From Niastella soli (GTDB lineage: Bacteria > Bacteroidota > Bacteroidia > Chitinophagales > Chitinophagaceae): DNA of 64,000 nt. The notes under the pieces were generated by a model. The model saw nothing but the letters and a program-made list of their open reading frames with translations. It had not been told where the DNA came from and did no database searches. This document shows positions 18,836 through 26,181 of this stretch, in pieces. Numbering within the stretch: the first letter of the stretch is position 1; each line of letters starts with the position of its first letter. The stretch lies in assembly GCF_017742245.1 (NCBI RefSeq), contig NZ_JAGHKO010000017.1:1-64000 (forward strand), given 5' to 3'. A program made the position numbers and the translations under genes.

Positions 18836-20254
18836 CTATGCATTGTATTCAGAAACATACTTCTTTCCAAAGCGATCCGTAGCAATCACCTTTACCTGCT
18901 TAGCCGAGGCGGGGATCATCGCATTGAATAAATGGTCTGTTTTCTTTGGTTCTGCAAACCCACGTGGTTTGGGCAGTTGGGGTCCCTCATATAAGGCCAC
19001 AGCCAGGGCATCAAAACCTTTCTGTTGTTTAAAGTCATGGTGTTTGGCGCCATCTACCCAGCATTCCACCGTCCAGGCCGGATCGTAATTCCATACATTC
19101 ACCTGCAGATTTTTGCTGGTGGCATCCTGGTCCTGCACATGCATACTCACCTGGTGATCGGCTTCTTTGCCGGTTGACTGATAATACCAGCTCAACTCAG
19201 TGCCTTTTACCGAGTATACGCCATAACCGGAAGGCGTGCCATCGCCACAGATGGGGCCCGTCCACCAGGCGCCGCAAACGGTGCCATGGTTGTGTTCAAA
19301 AATATCGTTCTGTATCACGTTGCGGTGGTAGTGCGTATGGCCCGACATGATATGCACATTGCGGCCTTTCAGCACTGCATACAGCGCCTCATTATTCTTT
19401 ACTTCGTTATGAACGGGGATATGTACACATACTATCACGAGGCGATCATTCGGCACAAAGGAGAGATCTTTCTGTAACCAGGTTAATTGTTCTTCTGAGA
19501 TATAGCCATCGTATTCCCGGTCTTTCCCCAGGTAACGAACATCGTCCATTACCACATAATGCGCTTTACCCCTGTTGAAGGAATACCAGGTTGGCCCATA
19601 ATGTTGTTGAAAGGTATCGTCCGACATCTCATCGCCGCCTTTGTTATAATCCATGTCGTGATTGCCGATGCATTGAAAGAAGGGAATGCCCATTTTTTCA
19701 ACGGCAGCATTATAGCTTGGGAACAGATCATGGTTATCCCAAACCATATCGCCCACAGTTATTCCATGTATCAATGCGCCATTGGCGCCTTTTATGAATT
19801 TCTGTACATCAGGCACAGATTCCGCCATCATGCGTTCCACGTCCTTTTCATTCTTCACTTGCGGATCGGCCCAGATAATAAACTGGTGAGTGGTATCGTC
19901 GGTGGTGAGCGCTTCCAGCTCAAAGTTGATGGCTTTGCGCGGGTTGATGTCCTGCACCATTTTGTAATGGCGCGATAACCCCTTTTCATGATTGAATGCA
20001 TAGCCGGCCGGGGTAGAAACAAAAATGGCCACGGCATTGGGATGCAGTTCCATTTCATATTTTCCGGAACCATCGGTAGCTACAACGGAATAACCATCGC
20101 TTACAATTACATTTTTTAATCCTTTGCCTTTCGCCAGAACAGCTCCTTTTACTTTCTTATCAGCACCAATAAATGCTTTTGCTGGTGAAAAAGGCGTCAA
20201 TACCCATCCTGCAGTCAGCCAACCAAGGGAAGAGAGAAATCTTCTACGTTTCAT
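18836..20254 (-). CDS. calcineurin-like metallophosphoesterase with N- and C-terminal accessory domains
   Basis: A 472-residue exported phosphoesterase. The N-terminus MKRRRFLSSLGWLTAG has a twin-arginine-like motif and a signal ending at PAKA. An N-terminal beta-sandwich (about 30-115) precedes the catalytic domain, which has the metal ligands in order: WADPQV, GDMVWDN, IGNHDMD, CVHIPVH and SGHTHYHRN. The first motif has Gln where many relatives have His (DPQ rather than DxH), seen in part of this family. The C-terminal domain follows after about residue 345. Within the glp island it may release phosphate from glycerophosphodiesters or teichoic-like polymers (inference). Confidence 0.9.
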   Translation of the reverse strand: MKRRRFLSSLGWLTAGWVLTPFSPAKAFIGADKKVKGAVLAKGKGLKNVIVSDGYSVVATDGSGKYEMELHPNAVAIFVSTPAGYAFNHEKGLSRHYKMVQDINPRKAINFELEALTTDDTTHQFIIWADPQVKNEKDVERMMAESVPDVQKFIKGANGALIHGITVGDMVWDNHDLFPSYNAAVEKMGIPFFQCIGNHDMDYNKGGDEMSDDTFQQHYGPTWYSFNRGKAHYVVMDDVRYLGKDREYDGYISEEQLTWLQKDLSFVPNDRLVIVCVHIPVHNEVKNNEALYAVLKGRNVHIMSGHTHYHRNVIQNDIFEHNHGTVCGAWWTGPICGDGTPSGYGVYSVKGTELSWYYQSTGKEADHQVSMHVQDQDATSKNLQVNVWNYDPAWTVECWVDGAKHHDFKQQKGFDALAVALYEGPQLPKPRGFAEPKKTDHLFNAMIPASAKQVKVIATDRFGKKYVSEYNA

Positions 20255-20304
20255 TTATACAGATTATACTTTTAAGTGCTGCTTTGGTCTACGAACCGGC
20301 AATG

Positions 20305-20390
20305 AGGTTGTTAGTTTGTTAGTTTATTAGTTTGTAGGTTATCAGTTTTTGAACTAAAAAACTAACAAACTAAAGAACTCAGTAACTTTA
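20305..20390. repeat. GTTAGTTT/AAACTAAC inverted repeat after glpD
   Basis: Arms at about 20309-20344 and 20350-20388 are built from TTAGTTT-type units. The near arm begins at the glpD TAA stop. Confidence 0.85.
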
Positions 20391-21962
20391 ACCCAATACG
20401 TACCTCTGTGCAAGTTTTGTGTAGGAAGCTACTTGCTCACGTATCCAACTATCATCCTTATTAAGTTCCTTCGCCATGATCGTAGCCACGGATTCCGCCA
20501 TGCGCATACTTTCGCGTGCATCGAGCAATAAAGCCCTGGTCCGGCGAGACAATACATCTTCAACGTTGCGGGCCATTTCGTGCCGCACGGCCCATATCAC
20601 CTGCGCTTCGTGTATTTGTAAACTATTACTTAGCCATTGATTGGTATGTCCGTTCATCAATGCTTTTACATTTTCTTTGTCACTGCCATAGAAATAGAAA
20701 GGATCGCTCATAGAAACATTGGCCACTGCACCATGTATGCTCAAATTACGCGTAGCCGTTTTTTTGTGCGGCCATTGCAATTCCTTCTCCACCCGGTCAA
20801 CCATATCTTCGCCCATTTTGCGGAAGGTGGTCCATTTACCGCCTAAAATGGTAAACAGTTGTGATGGCGTTACCATGATCTTATGACTGCGTGAGATCTC
20901 TTTTGTTTTTTGTTCGCCGTCTTGTGGCGCTGCCAGCGGACGTAACCCGGCAAATACACTTAAAACGTCGCTACGTTTGGGTTGTTCTACAAAGTAACTG
21001 GCTGCATTTTCCAGAATAAAGGCAATTTCTTTTTCCAGCGCCTGCGGCTCCAGCGAAGCCTCCTTCACCGGCGTATCTGTGGTGCCTACAACTACCTTTC
21101 CATGCCAGGGCACGGCAAACAGTACCCGTCCATCACTGGTAGCGGGGATCATCAGGGCATCATCTGCCGGATAAAATCTTTTATCGAGCACCAGGTGTAC
21201 GCCCTGACTGGCCGTAATACTTTTTGCACCTGTGGGGTTATCCATTTGCAACACTTCATCAACAAACACACCAGTGGCATTTACCACTGCTTTAGCTTTA
21301 CAGGTATAGGTTTTATTGGTTTCTATATCTGTTACGGTCACCCCGGAAATATGCTGGCTATTATCTTTAATAAGCCCGGTCACCTTTATGTAGTTCAGTG
21401 CCACGCCCCCTTTTTCAATGATCGTTTGTACCAGGTTTATAGCCAGGCGGGAATCATCGAACTGGCCGTCGTGGTACACTACGCCGCCCACTAACCCCTT
21501 GGCATTTATGTTTGGCAATTTGTTTAAGGCTTTTTTACGGGGAATAAAAACGGAAGCGCCCAGACTTAAACGGCCCGCAATCCAATCGTATAGTTTAAGC
21601 CCGATGGTATATTTCAGCCGGTCCCACCAGGTATAGATAGGAATGATGAAAGTTTGGTTTTTTACCAGATGCGGCGCATTACGCCACAACAGCCCACGTT
21701 CAATACTGGCTTCTCTAACCAATTGAATATCACCTTGTGCCAGGTAACGTACGCCCCCATGCACCAGTTTGGTACTGCGACTGGAGGTGCCTTTGGCAAA
21801 ATCGGCCTGCTCTACGAGCAAGGCACTGTATCCTCTGCTAACTGCTTCTAAAGCAATGCCTAAGCCGGTTGCCCCACCCCCAATTATGATCAGGTCCCAT
21901 TCTTTCTGCGTTGTCAGCCTGTTTACCAGGGTATTGCGGTTTTGTTTGGTTTCAGCTTCCAT
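20388..21962 (-). CDS. glpD: aerobic glycerol-3-phosphate dehydrogenase
   Basis: A 524-residue FAD-dependent membrane-associated dehydrogenase that oxidises glycerol-3-phosphate to dihydroxyacetone phosphate and feeds electrons to quinone. The dinucleotide motif IIIGGGATGLGIALEA is near residue 25, followed by GTSSRSTKLVHGGVRYL, the family signature. The C-terminal DAO_C domain (AVRHEMARNVEDVLSRRTRAL) is intact. It faces a DeoR-type regulator across a 535-bp divergent region and probably belongs to its regulon. Confidence 0.96.
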   Translation of the reverse strand: MEAETKQNRNTLVNRLTTQKEWDLIIIGGGATGLGIALEAVSRGYSALLVEQADFAKGTSSRSTKLVHGGVRYLAQGDIQLVREASIERGLLWRNAPHLVKNQTFIIPIYTWWDRLKYTIGLKLYDWIAGRLSLGASVFIPRKKALNKLPNINAKGLVGGVVYHDGQFDDSRLAINLVQTIIEKGGVALNYIKVTGLIKDNSQHISGVTVTDIETNKTYTCKAKAVVNATGVFVDEVLQMDNPTGAKSITASQGVHLVLDKRFYPADDALMIPATSDGRVLFAVPWHGKVVVGTTDTPVKEASLEPQALEKEIAFILENAASYFVEQPKRSDVLSVFAGLRPLAAPQDGEQKTKEISRSHKIMVTPSQLFTILGGKWTTFRKMGEDMVDRVEKELQWPHKKTATRNLSIHGAVANVSMSDPFYFYGSDKENVKALMNGHTNQWLSNSLQIHEAQVIWAVRHEMARNVEDVLSRRTRALLLDARESMRMAESVATIMAKELNKDDSWIREQVASYTKLAQRYVLG

Positions 21963-22497
21963 TCTATATCGAAGACTTTCGTTTTATTTCAATTAGATTA
22001 TGAGACAATATTAGTGAAACAATTTGAAACCACGAATAAAACATATCGAAACTTTTGGAAAGCATTTTTTGCCTGTTTACTTTCCCCCTTCCTGTTTTGA
22101 TCGTAATGAAAATCAACCAGTGAGCTTATTTAAGGACGCTTTGTAACGTATTATGGTACTAGAGCGCCTGTAACTTTAAGGCCTACTCCCTGCAAATACC
22201 GGTTTAAAACTACCTGTTTCACTATCCAACACTGGTCATACTTAGGTTAGATAGCTAAATTCCCCTATAAACCCGCACTGAACCCGCACCAAACCCGCAC
22301 TGAACCCCCATATACAGTGCGGGTTTGGTGGTATAAGTAAAGGAGCTTGCTAGGACCGATATAGGATATTCTCAGTACTTCACAAGGACCTGGGAGGCAT
22401 TAAGCAGGGAGTTTATCCCTGTTTGCCTGCCGTAAGGATAATCAAACAATTGGTTTGCAGTCGTCTGAGAATTTTCATTTAATTTGAGGTACTAATT
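21963..22497. promoter_or_regulatory. divergent glpD / DeoR-regulator control region
   Basis: No gene is visible in this 535-bp gap. It must contain both promoters. Marked elements are 11-bp tandem repeats with a strong hairpin (22270-22328) and a CAGGGA/TCCCTG inverted repeat at 22405-22421. I could not assign either to a particular protein. The region near 22040-22060 resembles a TATGTTTT -7 element for glpD, but lacks a correctly spaced -33 element. Confidence 0.5.
22270..22328. repeat. three 11-bp repeats running into a 14-bp perfect hairpin
   Basis: AACCCGCACTG, AACCCGCACCA and AACCCGCACTG lie end to end at 22270-22302. The last 14 bp (22289-22302) are perfectly complementary to 22315-22328 across a 12-nt loop. 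There is no U tract on either side, so it is not a standard terminator. Confidence 0.85.
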
Positions 22498-23262
22498 ATG
22501 ATCTCACAAACTGAACGCCATCAATTCATCCTTAGCAAACTGAGCAAGGAAAGCTTTGTTAACGTGCTTGAACTATGTAAGGAACTGGATGTTTCTTCGG
22601 TCACTATTCGAAAGGACCTGAAACTGCTGGAGGATAAAAGTCTGCTGTTCCGCACACATGGCGGGGCCACCATTAATAACCCATATACCATTGATCGTCC
22701 CGTTAATGAAAAGGAAAAACTGCAATCGGGCGAGAAAATGCGGATCGGGGCTACTGCGGCTCAACTTATTACCGATAATGATTCTATTATCATTGCGTCC
22801 GGTACTACTGTGCTGGCGCTTGCCAAGAACATGCCCCCAAAAATGAATGTAACCGTTATTACCGCCTCCTTACCGGTAGCAACTGAACTTAACAAACACG
22901 CCGATGTAGAGATCATGCAGTTGGGCGGTATCATCCGCAAAAGCTCTTCTTCTGTAACCGGACCTTATGCGCAAAAAATACTCACCGATTTTTTCTGTAG
23001 TAAATTATTCCTCGGGGTTGATGGTATTGACCTGGAATTCGGTCTCACCACAACGAGTGTTATGGAGGCTCACCTGAACCGCCAGATGATCGATGTATCA
23101 CAAAAGGTGATCGTACTGTCTGATTCTACCAAATTTGGTAAACGGGGCTTTGGCCGCATTTGCGGTTTAGAAGAAGTGGATAGAATAATTACTGATAAGG
23201 GAATATCAGAGCATATGGTCAATCAGCTCGAAAGCCGCGGTATTGAAGTAACAATTGTTTAA
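22498..23262 (+). CDS. DeoR/GlpR family transcriptional regulator
   Basis: A 254-residue repressor-type regulator. The N-terminal winged HTH (about residues 5-57) includes VLELCKELDVSSVTIRKDL and the LLFRTHGGA signature. The C-terminal DeoRC sensor domain (IGATAAQLITDNDSIIIASG and VIVLSDSTKFGKRGF) binds phosphorylated sugars in relatives. A GAGG ribosome-binding sequence lies before the ATG (TTTGAGGTACTAATTATG). Its position divergent from glpD suggests it senses glycerol-3-phosphate and controls the glp island; this is inference from context. Confidence 0.92.
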   Translation: MISQTERHQFILSKLSKESFVNVLELCKELDVSSVTIRKDLKLLEDKSLLFRTHGGATINNPYTIDRPVNEKEKLQSGEKMRIGATAAQLITDNDSIIIASGTTVLALAKNMPPKMNVTVITASLPVATELNKHADVEIMQLGGIIRKSSSSVTGPYAQKILTDFFCSKLFLGVDGIDLEFGLTTTSVMEAHLNRQMIDVSQKVIVLSDSTKFGKRGFGRICGLEEVDRIITDKGISEHMVNQLESRGIEVTIV

Positions 23263-23284
23263 ATTTCAGCTTTTTGCTTATTAT

Positions 23285-23350
23285 GTGTTAGTTCGTAGGC
23301 TATTGAGTTCGAAGAAAAAAACCAAACCTAATAACTCAATAACTTAATAA
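23285..23350. repeat. GTTATTAAG/CTTAATAAC inverted repeat after the ECF gene
   Basis: In the sense of the ECF gene, GGGAGTTATTAAGTTATTGA contains the TAA stop of the gene and pairs with a GTTAGTTCGTAGGCTATTGA-like arm at 23289-23311. It belongs to the TTAGTTT group and also stands at the 3' end of the convergent DeoR gene. Confidence 0.8.
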
Positions 23351-23895
23351 CTCCCTACAACCTGCATATTCCGCTTAAGTAGCCTTAACGCGGCAACCAT
23401 ATGATTCTCCACGGTATTTTTCGACAGCTGCAATCTATCAGCAATTTCTTTATACGAACTGCCCTCTTCGCGGCTCATGGCAAAGATGCGTTTCTTTTGG
23501 GGCGGTAACCGATTCAGCGACATGCGGTATAAAGTTTCCAGTTCCTTATGCAATATGCGGCTATCGGTTATAAAAGAAGAGGACGGTTCTACTGTCGATA
23601 ACTCCAATGACACGGTGGGCACCTGTTGCTTACGCAAATGATCTATAAGACGGTTTCTAACCGATTTATATAAATAGGCAGATAATGACAGATCGCTTTT
23701 CAACTGATCGCGCTTTTGCCAAATGGCCAGCATAACGTCCATCACTATCTCTTCAGAAACCCTTTTGTCCGGGATCAGTTTCCCTGTATAATTATACAAT
23801 TTACAAAAATAACGATCGAACAATGCCCGATAGGCTTTATCATTGCCACTCCGCCACAATTCCAATAAATGACTATCTGTTGTGTTTCTGTCCAT
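23344..23895 (-). CDS. ECF RNA polymerase sigma factor without adjacent anti-sigma
   Basis: A 183-residue ECF sigma factor from the chosen start (MDRNTTDSHLLELWR). Region 2 is seen in AYRALFDRYFCKLYNYTGK and VMLAIWQKRDQL; region 4 in LPPQKKRIFAMSREEGSSYK and ADRLQLSKNTVENHM. The frame stays open to 23994, but that would overlap the start of the divergent AraC gene; 23895 (or 23913) leaves about 75-90 bp between them. No fecR or susC follows, unlike the first sigma gene in this window, so its partner is elsewhere or absent. Confidence 0.88.
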   Translation of the reverse strand: MDRNTTDSHLLELWRSGNDKAYRALFDRYFCKLYNYTGKLIPDKRVSEEIVMDVMLAIWQKRDQLKSDLSLSAYLYKSVRNRLIDHLRKQQVPTVSLELSTVEPSSSFITDSRILHKELETLYRMSLNRLPPQKKRIFAMSREEGSSYKEIADRLQLSKNTVENHMVAALRLLKRNMQVVGSY

Positions 23896-23986
23896 AGCAA
23901 ATAGTTGTACCATTAAAATTATTGTTATTATTGTGCAGCGCAGTTGCCCAATTTGATATTTGCGTTGTATTTTTTGATATTTATAA

Positions 23987-24865
23987 ATGGTCAATTATTA
24001 CAAATACCTGCCCGTAAGCTCCACAGATGAAAGCTGGGGATTGAACGTATTGAACACCGGTTGCACGCACATTGTGGCCGGTTCTTCCTATCCCTACGAC
24101 TCGCACCCGGCGCATCATTATTTCAATTGGGAGAAAGGGAGGGTATTGCAGGAGTTCCAGGTTATTTATATCACCAGGGGTGGCGGTATCTTTGAATCGA
24201 AAAGCGGCGGTAAACAAATCATTACAGCCGGTTCCATCCTATTCTTATTCCCGGAAGAAAGACACCGGTATAAGCCAGATAAAAAAACTGGCTGGGATGA
24301 ATATTGGGTAGGCTTCACCGGACCCATCGCCAAAAATCTCTTAACCAAAAAATTCTTTACGCCAGCCAGTCCGGTTATACCTGTTGGTTACCAGGAAACG
24401 CTGCTGCACCTTTTTCAGGAGATCGTTGATAAAACCAAAGAAGAAAAAGCAGGCTACCAGCCACACATTGCCGGCACGGTATTACATTTATTGGGAACTA
24501 TCTATTCTCTTTCGCAACAGGAAAAGTTCAGCGGACAAAATGTAGAAGCCATTGTTGACAAAGCCCGGTTACTCTTTCGATCGAATATCGAGCAAAATAT
24601 TTCACCGGTTGATGTGGCGCACGAATTACAGATCAGTTATTCCCGGTTCAGAAAAATATTTAAAGAATATACCGGTCTTGCGCCGGGACAATTCCAAATA
24701 CAATTAAAGCTCCACAAAGCAAAAGAGCTATTAACACATACCACAAAATCAGTAAAAGAGATTGCGTTCGAACTCAACTTCGAATCGAACTTTTATTTTT
24801 CTAAGTTGTTCAAGGAAAAAGTTGGTATAACACCAATTCAATTTAGAAACAAGCATACAAAGTAA
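23987..24865 (+). CDS. AraC family transcriptional regulator
   Basis: A 292-residue regulator. The N-terminal cupin-like sensor domain (about 15-165; FNWEKGRVLQEFQVIYITRG, then LFLFPEERHRYKP) precedes the double HTH domain (about 190-290; VDVAHELQISYSRFRKIFKE and SVKEIAFELNFESNFYFSKL, then KVGITPIQFR). Such proteins usually sense a sugar. The target is unknown: it could be the divergent ECF gene or the downstream GT4/glucosidase pair. No binding site could be recognised. Confidence 0.92.
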   Translation: MVNYYKYLPVSSTDESWGLNVLNTGCTHIVAGSSYPYDSHPAHHYFNWEKGRVLQEFQVIYITRGGGIFESKSGGKQIITAGSILFLFPEERHRYKPDKKTGWDEYWVGFTGPIAKNLLTKKFFTPASPVIPVGYQETLLHLFQEIVDKTKEEKAGYQPHIAGTVLHLLGTIYSLSQQEKFSGQNVEAIVDKARLLFRSNIEQNISPVDVAHELQISYSRFRKIFKEYTGLAPGQFQIQLKLHKAKELLTHTTKSVKEIAFELNFESNFYFSKLFKEKVGITPIQFRNKHTK

Positions 24866-24965
24866 TCTTTATCCCCTGGCACTCTAATTGCGTATCCCTT
24901 ATTAACATAAATCACATTTGTACTTTCATTTAGAAAGAGATAGAGATTAAATAAGGAGCGTAACT

Positions 24966-25016
24966 ATGCATGATTTTATACTTCGAAAACCACCTGACGC
25001 ATATTTTCCCCATTGA
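24966..25016 (+). CDS. possible 16-residue leader peptide upstream of the GT4 gene
   Basis: An ATG at 24966, preceded at about 8 nt by AAGGAG (24953-24958), opens a frame of 16 codons (MHDFILRKPPDAYFPH) ending 70 bp before the GT4 start. The good Shine-Dalgarno is unusual for Bacteroidota. It may be a leader peptide, or chance. Confidence 0.25.
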   Translation: MHDFILRKPPDAYFPH

Positions 25017-25086
25017 CCTCAACACCCTTTTACTCAACCAGTAACTTTAATTTTTATATCTATTCATTTAACAGAAAATATTGGCT

Positions 25087-26154
25087 ATGTTGAGAATTGC
25101 ACAAATAGCACCACTCATTGAATCGGTACCACCCAGATTATATGGCGGTACTGAAAGGGTAGTAGCTTATCTTACAGATGCATTGGTGAAATTGGGACAT
25201 GATGTAACATTGTTTGCATCCGGCGATTCAATAACCAGGGCTAAACTGGTATCTGTTACTCCCACTGCATTACGATTGAGTAATTGTGTAGATCTTATGG
25301 CCGGCAATATTCTGCAATTGCAGGAAGTAATGGACCGGTCGCATGAATTTGATCTGCTGCATTTTCACACTGATTATTTACATTTTCCTGTAACACGGCG
25401 CAGCCATAAAAAAACATTGACCACCCTGCACGGCCGATTAGATATTCCTGAGCTAAAACCGTTATACGAAAAATTCTATGATATGCCAGTGGTATCTATC
25501 TCCAATTCACAGCGCCGACCAATACCAATGGCCAACTGGGTATCTACCGTATATCATGGTTTACCAGCTGACCTATATAAATATGGAAAAGGTGAAGGAG
25601 ATTATGTTGCATTTTTGGGCAGGTTCTCTCCGGAAAAAAGGGCCGACCGGGCCATTGAAATTGCGCGCCGGGCAAATATGAAAATAAAGGTGGCCGCCAA
25701 AGTTGACAAAGCAGATGAAAAATATTTTGAAAAAGAGATCAGACATTTGCTCGATCAACCGCATGTAGAATACCTGCAAGAGATTGGCGAACAGGAAAAA
25801 GGTCCGCTGCTGGCAAATGCCAAAGCCCTGTTATTCCCTATTGACTGGCCCGAACCGTTTGGTATGGTGTTAATAGAAGCCATGGCCTGTGGTACCCCTG
25901 TGATCGCTTATAACCATGGTTCAGTACCTGAGATCATTGAACATGGCAAAACAGGATTTATTGTAAACAGCCTGGACAAAGCAGTAGAAGCATTAAAAAA
26001 TATTCATTTAATAAGCCGGGACACCTGCCGCGAGACTTTTGAAAGAAGATTCAGCGATTTAGTGATGGCCCAGAATTATGTACGGCTGTACGAAAAAGCA
26101 TTGCATAAACAATCTGAAAGAAGTTACTACTTAACACAAGCGTATAGAAAATAA
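25087..26154 (+). CDS. glycosyltransferase family 4
   Basis: A 355-residue GT-B retaining glycosyltransferase. The N-terminal acceptor domain begins LRIAQIAPLIESVPPRLYGG with the usual glycine loop; the donor-binding domain has LGRFSPEKRADRAIEIA and the EX7E motif within EPFGMVLIEAMACGTPVI, then GSVPEIIEHGKTGFIV. The ATG at 25087 is preferred to the in-frame TTG at 25081. The gene is 27 bp ahead of a debranching-type glucosidase, so both probably act on a storage or osmoprotectant glycan. Substrate unknown. Confidence 0.92.
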   Translation: MLRIAQIAPLIESVPPRLYGGTERVVAYLTDALVKLGHDVTLFASGDSITRAKLVSVTPTALRLSNCVDLMAGNILQLQEVMDRSHEFDLLHFHTDYLHFPVTRRSHKKTLTTLHGRLDIPELKPLYEKFYDMPVVSISNSQRRPIPMANWVSTVYHGLPADLYKYGKGEGDYVAFLGRFSPEKRADRAIEIARRANMKIKVAAKVDKADEKYFEKEIRHLLDQPHVEYLQEIGEQEKGPLLANAKALLFPIDWPEPFGMVLIEAMACGTPVIAYNHGSVPEIIEHGKTGFIVNSLDKAVEALKNIHLISRDTCRETFERRFSDLVMAQNYVRLYEKALHKQSERSYYLTQAYRK

Positions 26155-26181
26155 GTTCTAACCATTCATAAATTATTATTT

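Noticed and set aside
21990-22060. Enteric-type GlpR operator upstream of glpD
   Set aside because: Only a weak ATGTTT-like match with no convincing palindrome.
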